Assembly: GCA_009760885.1 (NCBI GenBank)
Contig: CM019707.1
Span: 37,708,234-37,772,233 of the forward strand
Direction of reading: 5' to 3'
DNA: 64,000 bases
DNA from: Achatina immaculata
Taxonomy: Eukaryota > Mollusca > Gastropoda > Stylommatophora > Achatinidae
Positions within the stretch are counted from its first letter, which is position 1; every line of letters starts with the position of its first letter. Positions 36,301 through 50,400 of the stretch are shown here, piece after piece. The position numbers and the translations under genes were made by a program. The notes beneath the pieces were generated by a model that saw only the letters and a list, made by a program, of their open reading frames with translations, was not told where the DNA came from and made no database searches.

Positions 36301-37648
36301 AGGACAGTGTCCTCATAGGATGATATCCTGATGGATAGGAGACTAGAAACTATTATCTTCTCTTACAGATGCCCCAAATGAAGAGCTAGTAGAGCAGAGT
36401 TCAAGTCTGGTCTCTGGTGATAAGACGCCTTCTACAAGTCTGTCGTTATTCCCAACCCTTAGCCCAACCCGGAGATTTTCTCATTCAGACTACCACGACA
36501 CCTACAGCTGAGAATAGTTGTTATGATGATGATGATGATGATGATGATATCAATTACCTGCAAGGGGAGTGAACTCTTTACTATGTGGAGCAGCCTCTCC
36601 GATCTTATAGCACGGGTGAATGGCTGGGACGACGTAGCTAACATTGCCCATGTCTGTGGAACCAAGTGGCACAGAATCTTCACCTACGGTTGCTCGGTCC
36701 GGCTCCAGACCTTCCATGTGTTTGTCGTATATTTTAGCCAACGCACGATTTGTAATCAGATCGGCATAGAACTTTGAACTCCAGTCCACATCAACCTGTG
36801 ATGTACCGACTTGACATTTTAAAATTATGGATCTAATTTACGCCGTGAATATATTTTTAACCCTTTCGAATCCTTTGTCAAACATATTTTTCGGTAAACC
36901 AATTTGGGTATTTTATTCCTGCGTTACGTATCGCTTTGATAGACTAAAAAAACATCGTTATGGAGAATGTATTGAAATTTAGATTAATGTCAGTTTCTGT
37001 TCTAAATTTTACTTATGAAAATCTCATAGCAAAAGCAGAAAAAGGGAAATGATAAATGATAGAATTCCAATCAAATAAAGAAAGCAAGTTAAATGTTGAT
37101 GAAGATTCATTGTTACCGAAAAAGATGGAGAAAAATAGATAAATGATATTAAAATTTAGTTGGGGCGTTTCGTAAGTTAATTTATCAGATTATTTTATAA
37201 ATCATCAGAAATAGATGAAAATATAATTTTCTATAGATGTTATCTCTTCATTTAGGTTTCATCTCTTCATTCATATTTAATCTCCTCTCTCGTGTTTCAT
37301 CTCTTTATTAACGTTTTGTCTCTTCACTCGTGATTTATCTCTTCCTTAATGTTTTGTCTCTTCACTCGTGATTTATCTGTTCCTTAATGTTTTGTCTCTT
37401 CACTCGTGGTTTATCTCTTCCTTAATGTTTTGTCTCTTCACTCGTGGTTTATCTCTTCCTTAATGTTTTGTCTCTTCACTCGTGGTTTATCTCTTCCTTA
37501 ACGTTTTGTCTCTTCACTCGTGATTTATCTCTTCCTTAATATTTAGATCTTCATTTGTCTTTTTTTTTTCAGTGTGTGTCTACAAATATTCTAGCTCTAC
37601 TTGGACTTTAGGCGGAGAATCTGTTCAAGCTCATCTACCAGGGGAGCC

Positions 37649-37680
<32 letters not shown>

Positions 37681-37912
37681 GATGATAGACTACTGAGCTT
37701 ACCGTACACCCACTAGCAAGAGCCGCGCCCTGGAAGCAGCCGTCCACCTTCTTACACAGCGCCTTCAGCTCGTCCAAGCAGTCCTCCCGGACAATGTACT
37801 CCAGCTTGGACAGATCTGGGATGATGTTTGGCTTCACGCCGCCATTACTGATAATACCTGGAAATTAATGCGAAGCAGCAACGAAAGATAGTTTCTCCTT
37901 GATCTCTCCTTC

Positions 37913-37966
<54 letters not shown>

Positions 37967-40900
37967 ATCCTATATAAAAAATATACATTGTACTCCTTCC
38001 TACAACTACAAGCTTTCCCAATATCTATTTGATGTCGACTACATGCTTCCATGAATTATAAAACTTAAAAGTTCTCGTAAGCTGCTCTTACAGACACCGA
38101 ATACAATTAATTGTTTTCTGAATAGTCCCGAAAATTTTGTTTAGTAGATAGTCATTTATAATGTATGTAGTTACTTCTGTAATGAGTGAATGTTTAAGAG
38201 CGAAACGTAAATGTTATATTTTGTTTTATGTCTCTCAGCTTCAATGTTAGTTATGTTTGTTATATGAACAGCATATTTGTAGAATGTCTGGAATAGAGTG
38301 GAAGATGTATGATAAAGGGCAGAATGTCAGATGGGCCTGCGTGCCCAATTCTTAACCCTTCTGAAATAAAGATCAATCAGTCAATCAATCAGTCTCTCTC
38401 TCTCTGAATTTGACTGCAAAATCTTACTCTGACACCCACTTAGTCAGAAACTTCCCGCACAGTTGACCGACGCTTTTCGGAGTCACACACGAACTCTCTC
38501 GACATGGTTGTCGTCTGTTGTTACGGAAGGTCTGTCCAGGCCTGGGATCTTCATCTGCCAACGCTTTGACCTCCATAAAACGCTTTAATCACTTATAGCA
38601 CAGCGTGTGGCTCATATAGTCCTTCCCGTATGCTAGGTTAAGCAATTGCCAGTTTTGTGTAAAACTTTTACCAAGGCTGCAAAGAAAACTTCACACGCGC
38701 AAAGTGTTCTTCACGCTCCATCATTGTCACTTTGCAACTAATCCGACGAACAGCTTGTGCACGTGCTCGCTTCAGTGGGTGCAGCTCGAAGACTAATGCT
38801 CATATCAGAATAGAGCAAATGGAAGTTTGTTGTCAAAACCTGCAGCTACGTGCGGTCGGTAGTCGCACAACGCCCTCTGTGTCGCTTGGCCTCTACTTTT
38901 AAAAAGTTCGTTATTTTCTTTGAACATACCTCGCATGTGTGCATGTGTGCATGTGTGCATGTGTGTTTTCAAAACGGTGAACACAAAATTGTCCGACAAC
39001 CAACTCAGAAAACGTACCCAATAGAGGACCACAATGAACTCCTTTTTTGCTAGCGACCATTCGCTTATAGCCACACCAGAGAAAGACCTACAGCAGAACA
39101 TAGACAACTTGTCAAGAACATGGGAAAATTACAACACGAAAAGCAGTGGTGAAAAATAAAACGGAAGACAAAATCTTAGCAAAGATCTCCCTGAACAACC
39201 AATCTTTGAAACGAGTGAAACATATGTCGTTTGTCCAGTGACCTGCTCTGCTTTACTGCATTTGTTCTCAATTTGGACATCGACTTTCATACATATTGAT
39301 ACTTTGGTAGCGTAATATCACTATGTATGAAAGTCGATGTCCAAATTGAGAACAAATGCAGTAAAGCAGATCAGGTCACTGGACAAAGGACATATTTACT
39401 GAAAAACAAATACATCTCACATGAAACAAAAAGAGCACCGGACAACATAATTTTACTCCCGAATCTATGCTATCAATGTCAAAGAAGGACACTAAAAGCC
39501 AAAAAGAAAAGGGACATAAGATACCAAAATCAGACATGACACCATCAGGGCAAGAGTTGAAACAAAACCAGTATTACACTACATTCAGGAACAGGTCAAG
39601 TGGTTCTACCACGTCACATAGCTACCGCCAGTCAGTATACCACAGAAACAATAAGTCCCATTGTCTGACCACGTTACAGTACTACCACCAGACAGTATAT
39701 CACAGAAAACATTCACTCTTAGAATTCTAAAAACCAGAGGAAGTTACTCTATAGTAATCAATCATCCAACCACTGTGGTGTAATAAATCACCCAACCAAA
39801 GTATAGTAATCAATCATTCAACCACTGTATAGTAGTAAATCACCCAACCAAAGTATAGTAATCACTCATCCAACCACTGTATAGTAGTAAATCACCCAAC
39901 CAAAGTATAGTAATAAATCACCCAAGCACTGAATAGTAATAAATTACCCAACAACTGTGAAGTAATCAATCGCTCAATCACTGTGAAGTAAACAATGTTT
40001 AGAACGAAGAGTCCAAAATGTAAAAAATATAAACAGACTGCAAGCACACTTTGAGCACGCTTCACCTGTGTCCCTTGCTTGCTGTCTTCTGCCATGTTGT
40101 CAGTACTTCTTGTTGAATAATTCTTCTCTTCATAACCCTGGTTAAACAAGCACTTGGTCTAGGTGGCACTACAGTCTCACACCGCGGAGCTGATACAACA
40201 AAGAGAAGCATCATTCTGGTCACGTTTCCAGGTCACGTGATTCTTTGATGTAAAGAACGAACTTTATTTGCAGAGGATGAAGAACTGGGCACATGGACCT
40301 TCCGGCCATTCTGTTATTCCATCAATCAACTTTCACTCTGTACCAGACATTTCCTTTAGTACAGATACTAAAACGTGAAGGGTACAATGGCCAAACTTGA
40401 GCCTCTAATCCAAACATTCAACAATATATACACGTACTAAAAACATAGTTTTGAATATCTTGGATCACTACTAACTAATAATGGAGATACAATGCGGGAA
40501 ATTAAAAGGCGGACATCTATTGCTCTTCAGAAAGTAAAACAAATAAAGAATCTGTGGAGAGGAGCAGACAGAACCACAAAAATAAGATTTTTAAAGGCAT
40601 GCATCTTTCCCATCGCAACATATGCCTGTGAGACCTGGACACTTAACAAAACAGCTGAGAAGCACATAAATGCCTTTGAATGTAAATGCTATGGAAGAGT
40701 TCTCCAAATATCGTGGACACAAAAAAGAACAAATATATCTATACTACAAGAGCTTAATATTGAAGAAGGCTGGCTAGTAAAGAGGATTAAGGAGAGAAAA
40801 CTTAAATATTTTGGCCACATTAAACGTCATGATAATTTAGAGAAGACCGTATTGGAAGGATACATAATGGGAAAAAGAAAAAGAGGAAGACCGAAACGAA

Positions 40901-41303
40901 GATGGCTGCAAGACATCGTTGATGATCTGGAAATGGATGCAGCAGCAGCAGGCCATCTTGCTCACAACCGAGAGGCTTACAGGAGTGCTGTTTGGGAGGC
41001 AAAGTTCCGCAAGGGACATGCAAAGGAATGAATGAACTAAAAACATAGAATTTGATTACTCGTATCATCATCATCATCATCATCATCAGGTGCCGTGCCG
41101 AATGGCGTTGGCAATTATGCTTCTCCAGAGTACACGATCCTTCATGCAGACCATCAGCTCAGTTGGTGATCTTCTTTCACACCATCCCGTCAGACTGTCC
41201 AGCATTGTTTCTCTCGATCTTCCTTTGGCTCTTCTTCCTTCTGTTTTTCCTGTTGTTATTTACAATGCCCCCTCTTCTCATTGTATGTCCTATGAAAACA
41301 CAT

Positions 41304-41335
<32 letters not shown>

Positions 41336-41448
41336 TTCTCTCTTATGTTTTGTTCTTTTTTTCGACAAGATTTTTTGTATCTCCAGCTCTTTTCAAACAT
41401 TCTCCATTAGTTATTTTTGCTGTCCAGGGAATTCGCAACATTCTTCTA

Positions 41449-41496
<48 letters not shown>

Positions 41497-44400
41497 CCTT
41501 AAGTGCCCAGGGCACATGGGGCTTCCGCAAGGATTTTCCACAAATGCCTGTCCTTCGCCTTTTTTTCTGCTCTTGCCCAGGTGAGCCCTCTATTGCTCAA
41601 CATCCTTTCTGTTGTTCTTCTCCATGTCTCTTTTGGTCTACTGGCCTACCCTTACTTCTGTTCCCCTGTGGTGTCCATCTTAGTGCTATTTTTGGTAGTG
41701 AGTTGTCAGTCATTCGGAGCACATGTCCCAACCATCGCCAGCGTCTTTCCTCAATAATTGTTGTCAGTAGTTTCATCTGCATTTCTGCTAATAAGATGTT
41801 ATTTCTTATGGTGTTTGGCCAAAATATTTTTCTAATTCTTCGTAAACATTTAGTTTGGAAAGAATTCAACTTGTTTTCTATGGTTTTGGTGATTTTCCAG
41901 CATTCACTTCCATAGAGTAGTACACTTAGAACATTACTCTTAAATATCCTGATTTTCATATTTATGCTTAGTTTTTTTTATTTCCATACAGTCTGCAGCA
42001 TTGCAAAAGCCTGGTTTGCTCTAGTAAGTCTGCTGTTGATGTCCTCTGTGCTGTCTCCATTTTCTACTACTCTGCTGCCAAGGTATACAAATTCGTTGAC
42101 CTCCTCCACTAACTTGTTATCTACTCTGAGTACATTTCTGTTGTTCACATTTTGTTTCATTAACTTTGTCTTTCCTACGTTGATCTTTAGTCCTATGTTG
42201 TTTGCATTCTGAGTTAGCTTGTTTATTTTATCTTGCATATCTTTGTGGCTGCTTGATAGAAGACAAATGTCATCCACATCTTCTAACAATATCTCAGCGT
42301 TATTCCTAGAGAATTTAACGTATATTAACGGAATTCTTGCACGGACTTTGTCATGTCTTGTCTCCTACATCGCCTTTGTACTATAAGATGACGCTCTTTA
42401 CAGCCGATACTGTCGAAATGTCCAGACACAGCATCGTGTTGTCTTGGGAGCGATATTATAGCAGCTATTTTTTTTTCGGTCCCTAAGTACAGAATAAAAG
42501 GCAAGCACCTGTTACTGGGGGTACCAACGAAAATGTGGGACAGGGTCTTGATCAGCTAAGGCTCGCCAACCCTGACGATAACAGGTCAGCTATGAGTGTC
42601 TGATGTCCAAAGCGGACGGCGTTTTTGTTTCTATGAACTGTGTAAACATTAAAATAAAGAAAGCTATCCCATACAAATCAAATATTGAGCAAAACACGGT
42701 TGTCCCCACTTATAAATCACGTAAACAGGCAGCCACGTTTGTCGGTTACCATGGACACGTGAGGTTGGCTTCATCTGTTGCCTCATGGAAGAGATGTTGC
42801 TGTAGGCCTGGACTGCGGCGTCAAGGGCATTAACTCCTTCCCATGGATAGGCCGAGGCGTGAGATCCCTTGCCGTGGTAGGTCACGTTCACGCTGGGAAG
42901 ATACAAATTAAATGTCCTTTATGGGCCAAAGTTTTCAACCTTCACAGAGAGCTAAGATGATCGTGTTGGAAGGGCTTTGTAACTATGAAGGCCAGGGAAC
43001 CAAAGCTAATCCAGACCCTACCTAATCTCGCTTGATACAGTCAAGTTTCTTCTACTTGATTGACAGGATGTCCCTCGAGGAAGTGGAATCTGCCGGAGAA
43101 GATTGTTTCAGTGGCCCATTCAGGTATTTGTGGAAGGCACCGCTGTTGCCAACTCCACATCCAGCTCCATGTTTGTTATTCGGCTTCTTCAGCTCGACAG
43201 TTGTTCAGAAAATAACTCTGCAATTTCAGGCAGGTTCTGAAATAATAACAGCTACAACAACAACAATAGAAACAACAACACAATAACGACAGTAATCAGA
43301 AAAGCTATGCCAACAGAGTGTAGATATTTACTGAAATGTAGATTTTCCACTCTTGTGATGGATGATATCATTCAGTCATTTGCACGTCCCTTTCGGAACT
43401 TTGTCTCCCTAACAGCTCTCCTGTAGGCCTCTCGACTGTAAGCAAGATGGCCTGCTACTGATTCGTCCATTAGCAGACCATCAACGATGTATTGTAGCCA
43501 TCTTCGCTTTGGTCTTCCTCTCTTTCACACCCTTACGTCATGCAAGTGTATACTGAAAACAAATTTACCAGGAATATGACAATAGACAGAGGTCCTCAAG
43601 GAGAAAGTAGCACAAACCGAGAAATACCTGGAGATTTGCCTGTGATATAACACAATTACAAGGAAAACACGACGAGAAATAGCAGCGTGTATGCTACTAG
43701 CTTATCTAGCTTATAGCTCTTCAAAAAAATAAAACAACTAAAGAAGCTGTGGAGAGGAACAGACAGAACTACAAAAATAAGATTTTTAAGGGCATGCATT
43801 TTCCCATGGCAACATATGCCTGTGAGACCTGGACACTTAACAAAACAGCTGAGAAACACATAAATGCCTTTGAATGTAAATGCTACAAAAGAGTTCTTCA
43901 GATATCGTGGACACAAAAAAAAGAACAAATATATCCATACTACAAGAACTTAATGTTGAAGAAGGTTGGCTTGTAAGGAAGATTAAACAGAGAAAGCTTA
44001 AATATTTTGGACATATTAAACGTCATGATAATTTAGAGAATACAGTCTTGGAAGGATGTATAATGTGAAATAGGAAGAGAGCTAGACCAAAGCGAAGATG
44101 GCTGCAAGACATCGTTGATGATCTGCAAATGGATGCATCAGCAGCAGGGCATCTTGCTTATAACCGAGAGGCCTACAGGAGAGCTGTTAGGGAGGCAAAG
44201 TTCCGCAAGGGACATGCAAATGACTGACTGACTGACTGACTAAGGCTACTAACAGCGTTTTTTTCTGAAGTATGGGTTTCTATGATGATAATGATGATGA
44301 TGACAGTGATTCGTCTCACGAGTTAACAGCCAAAGATCTCATGTTGGTGCAGTTAAGATTGGCCGGGTGGCACATCAAAGCGAAATCGATGTCGTCAAAA

Positions 44401-47400
44401 GCACCCGCGTTGATGAGGTCAATTTTCCCGCCTCCACTTTCTTCAGCTGGGGTGCCCAGAACAGTCACCTAGTGGTCAATGATACACGAGATAGTCTGTG
44501 ATACATGTCAGTGATACATGGGATAGTCATTGATACATGAGATAGTCAGTGATACACGGGATAGTCATTGATACATGGGAAAGTCCGAAATATAAGCCAA
44601 AAATTAGAGATACATGTAATAGAAATATAGGGGCTAGTAAGATATATATTTATATAGGATAATCATAGATACACAGGATAGTCAGAGATATGTAGGACAG
44701 AGATACTTGTGATATCCAGAGGTACAACAGAGTTAGGGATATATGGTATAATTAGAGATATAAAAGATAGAGATATGTGGGATAGTCAAAGATATATGGG
44801 ATAGTTAGAGATATAAAAGGTAGAGATATATGGGATAGTCAGAGATGTACAGTTAGTCAGAGACATGTGGGATAGTCAGATATATATGTGATAGTCAGAG
44901 ATATATGGGATAATCAGAGATACAACAGATCCCATATGTGGAATGGTCAGAGATATAAAAGATAGTCAGGGACAAATGAGATAATCAGAGATATATTGAA
45001 TAGTTATAAATACAAGAGACATTCAGAGATATATAGAATAGTTGGAAATACAGTGTATGGAATAGTTAGAGATATATGGAAGAGGTATAGATACAAGAAA
45101 TGTTCAGAGTTATAGGGGATAGTCAGTGAAAGCAAAATAGTCTATATAGGATAGTTAAAGATACAAAAGATAGTGACACAGGGAGTCGTCAGACACACAA
45201 GAGACAGAGATAGCAATAGACAGAGATATACAGTCAGACATTACAGGGGATCCTCGGTGAGACAGTAATAAACAATCAGAAAATTCCACCAGTTAACACT
45301 CAGAAGATACCACTAATTACGGCTAAAAAGACACCACTAATTAACGCTCAAAAGACACCAATAATTAACATTCGAAAGACGCCACGAATTGACACTCAAA
45401 AGACACTGCTGGTTAATTTTTCTTCTTCAAAAACTGATTGCTGCAAAATATAATTTTGCGCCTGATTCATTCATTCATTCATTTGCATATCCCTTGCGGA
45501 ACTTTGCCTCCCTAGCAGCTCTCCTGTAGGCCTCTCGGTTGTGAGCAAGATGGCCTGCTGCTGATGCATCCATTTGCAGATCATCAACGATGTCTTGCAG
45601 CCATCTTCGCCTTGGTCTTCTTCTCTTTCTTTTTCCCAGTATGTACCCTTCCAAGACGGTTTTCTCTAGATTATCATGCCGCCTGATATAACCACTAATT
45701 TCCGATATGCTGTTTCAAATGACTCTACGATTTCGTTTTGAAGATCAAAAGACGTCACTAACTCTGTTTTGCATTTCAGCTGACATTGGAGACTGTCTGA
45801 AGAATGTGTGAGAAGAGCTGGAGAGACAAAATAAAATCTTGTCAAAAAAACGTAAGAGAGAGCAATGTACTTTCATAGGACATGCAATGAGAAAAGGGGG
45901 CGTTAAAAATATTATAGCAACAGGAAAAATAGAGGAAAGAAGAGCCAGTGGAAGACCAAGAGAAATGATACTGGACAGTCTGACGGGATCCCCCGTGTGG
46001 TACCCGGGATCTGCAAAGAATAGGACCACTGTACCCTACCACGCATGATCGTAAAAGGCGACTAAGAGGGTTCGGCATAGGGCCAGCAACCCTATCTGGT
46101 AAAAAAAAACTATCAGACTGCTACAGAAACGGAAGCAAGGGAAAAAACAAATGCAGGTGGAAGGAGAAATGCGTATCAGGAAACTGAGCCCATGAAGGTT
46201 GTGGATGAAAGCCAGCCACTGGAAGTCCCCAGCCCGACTGCAGACCTCCTGGAACCTAAACACAAGATGCAAATAGGCAGCTGGAATGTAAGAACACTTA
46301 ACCAGACTGGAAAACTAGCACAAACCATCAAGGAAATGCACAGATACAAACTAGACATACTAGGAATACAAGAAGCAAGATGGACAGGACAAGGCAGAAG
46401 GAAATTAACAACACAGCACACAGAAGATACAATAATATGGTCAGGTAAAGAAGATCTTCATGAAGGAGGAGTAGCATTAATTATAACAAAAGAAGCATCA
46501 AGAGCATTGCTGAAATGGACCCCTATAAATGAGAGATTATTATATGCACGGTTCAACTCAAGATTCACGAAGCTGTTTATTATAGTTTGTTATGCACCAA
46601 CAGAAGCAGCTGAAGAGGAATTAAAAGAAGAATTTTACAACAGCCTCCAAGCCACAGTAGAAACAATACCCAAGCATGATATGCTACTCATCTTGGGCGA
46701 CTTCAATGCAAAAGTAGGTGAAGGAAATGAAGATAGAAGAATAATCATGGGAAGAGAAGGAATCGGAGAAATAAATGAAAATGGAGAAAGACTGTGCAGT
46801 TTCTGTGAAGAAAACATAATGACTATCGGGGGGACAATTTTCCAACACAAAAACATCCATAAGGTGACTTGGAGGTCCCCAGATAAAACCACAGAAAACC
46901 AAATCGATCACATACTAATAAACAACAAGTGGAAACGGTCACAACAAGATGTGCGAGCAAGGAAAGGAGCAGATGTAGGAAGTGATCACAACCTTCTGGT
47001 AGCAAAAATAAAACTAAAATTAAGGAAAGCCAAAATCGGAGAACACAGAAAGATACATTTTGATACAAGAAAACTGAAAGACCAGCAAACAAGAAATGAA
47101 TTCTCAATAGTACTTAAGAACCGCTTCAGTGTCCTACAAGACGAAGCAGAAATTTCCATACTAGAGTTCAATAAAACACTACAGGAAACAGCAAAAGAGG
47201 TGCTGGGATATCGGAAAAGGAGAAAAGAGGAATGGATAAGCAAGACCACATGGGAAAAGACAGAGCAAAGAAAAGAAATCAAGAAAAAATTACTGAACAC
47301 CAAATCACCACGGCTTAAAGAACAAGTTTTAAGTAATTATGCACAAAAAGACAAGGAAGTGAAGGAATCATGCCGTCAAGATAAACGTCAATACTATGAC

Positions 47401-50400
47401 AACTTAGCACAAACAGCAGAGAAAGCAGCATATACAAATGACATGAAAACCATATACAAAATCACAAAGCAGATGACAGGTAACTTCAACACAAGATGTG
47501 AAAGTGCAGTAAGGACACAAAATGGACAACTGGTCAGTGAAGAAAGAGAAAAAATTGAAAGATGGAGGGAACACTTTAACACCCTACTAAACAGAACACA
47601 AGCAGCACAAACAATAGACATACCTGAAGCAAAAACGGAACTAAACATCAATACAGGACCAATAACAATAAATGAAGTAAAGGAGGCGATAAAGAAGCAA
47701 AAATCAGACAGGGCACCAGGTGAAGGTGAAGTGACTGCTGAGATGTTGAAAGCAGAAGAAACAGAAACACCAAAACAACTTTGCCGGATATTACAACAAA
47801 TTTGGGATCTAGAAAAAGCCCCAGAGGAGTGGAAAACTGGGCTTATAGTAAAACTACCAAAGAAGGGTGACCTCAGAGATCGCGGGAACTGGAGAGGCAT
47901 TACCCTACTGCCACTCACCAGTAAAGTATTTTGCAGAATAATCATCAACAGAATTGTACCAACACTTGAGGAAAAACTTCGGAAAGAGCAGGCAGGATTT
48001 AGGAAAGGAAGATCATGCATAGACCACATATTTGTACTTAGACAAATATTAGAACAGGCAAATGAGTGGCATAGCACAACATATGCATTATTCATAGATT
48101 TTGAGAAAGCCTTTGACAGTGTCAACAGAGATGCACTGTGGAAAATCCTAAGATGGCATGGCCTCCCCCATAAATAGTTAATGTAATCAAAGCCCTATAC
48201 GAGGGTTTTCAGTGCAAAGTTATCTGTGGAGAACATACCTCCAGCAGCTTTAGGGTACAAACAGGAGTGAAACAGGGATGTGTACTATCACCAACATTAT
48301 TTATCTTGGTAGTAGACTGGTTAATGAAGGAGGCAACATCAGACAAACGCAGAGGATTACAATGGACCCTTGACACAGTGCTGGAGGACCTTGACTTTGC
48401 GGACGACATTTGTCTATTATCAAGCAGTCACAAAGATATGCAAGATAAAATAAACAAGCTAACTCAGAATGCAAACAACATAGGACTAAAGATCAACGTA
48501 GGAAAGACAAAGTTAATGAAGCAAAATGTGAACAACAGAAATGTACTCAGAGTAGATAACAAGTTAGTGGAGGAGGTCAACGAATTTGTATACCTTGGCA
48601 GTAGAGTAGTAGAAAATGGAGACAACACAGAGGACATCAACAGCAGACTTACTAGAGCAAACCAGGCTTTTGCAATGCTGCAGACTATATGGAAATAAAA
48701 AAAAACTAAGCATAAATATGAACATCAGGATATTTAAGAGTAATGTTCTAAGTGTACTACTCTATGGAAGTGAATGCTGGAAAATCACCAAAACCATAGA
48801 AAACAAGTTGAATTCTTTCCAGACTAAATGTTTACGAAGAATTAGAAAAATATTTTGGTCAAATACCATAAGAAATAACATCTTATTGGCAGAAATGCAG
48901 ATGAAGCCACTGACAACAATTATTGAGGAAAGACGCTGGCGATGGTTGGGACATGTACTCCGAATGACTGGCAACTCACTACCAAAAATAGCACTAAGAT
49001 GGACACCACAGGGGAACAGAAGTAAGGGTAGACCAAAAGAGACATGGAGAAGAACAACAGAAAGGATGTTGAGCAATAGAGGGCTCACCTGGGCAAGAGC
49101 AGAAAAAAAGGCGAAGGACAGGCATTTGTGGAGGACCCTTGCGGAAGCCCCATGTGCCCTGGGCACTTAAGGTTCAGAGAGAGAGAGAGTCTGACGGGAT
49201 GGTGTGAGAGGAGATCACCAACTGAGCTGATGGCCTGCATGAAGGATCATGTACTCTGGAGAAGCATAATAGCCAACGCCAGTCGGCACGGCACCTGATG
49301 GTGATGATGGTGATTTCAACTGAAGTAATATTTAACACAAACACACACACACACATAAAAAACACTGCTAAAAAATGAACACTCAAAAGACACTTATAAT
49401 TAGACTAAAAGATTACCGTTCCTATTGGTTGTCCGTGTCTCTCCATCGTGGCCTTCACGGCCAGAGCGGCGGCCACCCCCAGCTGTGCTATCAGGTTGTG
49501 CCCACAAGCGTGCCCTATCTCAGGCAGGGCGTCGTACTCGCAGAGAAATGCCACGTTCAGGGGCCGTAACTCTGCTGAACTGTCACCTTAAATTTGGATG
49601 AAATGTCAGTTGTGGATTGAGCAGTGGTGTTCTTATAGTAGGTTTAGCTTCAAACCTGTGCTCGCTGTTCTTATAGTAGGTTTAGCTTCAAACCTGTGCT
49701 CGTTGTTCTTATAGTAGGTTTAGCTTCAAACCAGTGCTCATGTAAACAGCCTCTCTATTTTTTTTAGCTTTGGATTGAATCCAAAATTTATACTCAGTTA
49801 CTGATCCCGTTAGAAAAAAAGGTAATAATAAGACAGTATGACTGAACTGACTGTAAAGTTTACGAGCACAATTGTTACTGACTGTAAGTTTGACTTTAAC
49901 AAGAGATAAATTGTTACTGATCGTAGAGCTCAATTCAACAAGAGATAAACTGTTACTGATTTCAGGGCTCACTTTAACAAGAGATAAACTGTTATTGATT
50001 GTAAAGTTCACTTTAATAAGAGATAAATTGTTATTGATTGCAATGCTTACTTAAACAAGATTGCAAAACTTACAATAACAACTTATAATGATTGCAAAGT
50101 TCACTTTAACAAGAAATGACCTGTTATTGATTGTAAGTATCACTTTAATAAGAGATAAATTGTTACTGATTACAATGATTATTTTAACAGGAAATAAACT
50201 GTTATTGACTGTAATGCTTACTTTAACAAGAGGTAAGCTATTATTGGTTGTAATGCTTACTTTAACAAGAGGTAAGCTATTATTGGTTGTAATGCTTACT
50301 TTAACAAGAGGTAAGCTGTTATTGGTTGTAATGCTTACTTTAACAAGAGGTAAGCTATTATTGGTTGTAATGCTTACTTTAACAAGAGATAAAATGTGTT

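Noticed and set aside
43032..43286. Possible extra M20 exon or small gene in intron 3
   Set aside because: No family motif, and exons 3 and 4 already join in phase with no missing block.
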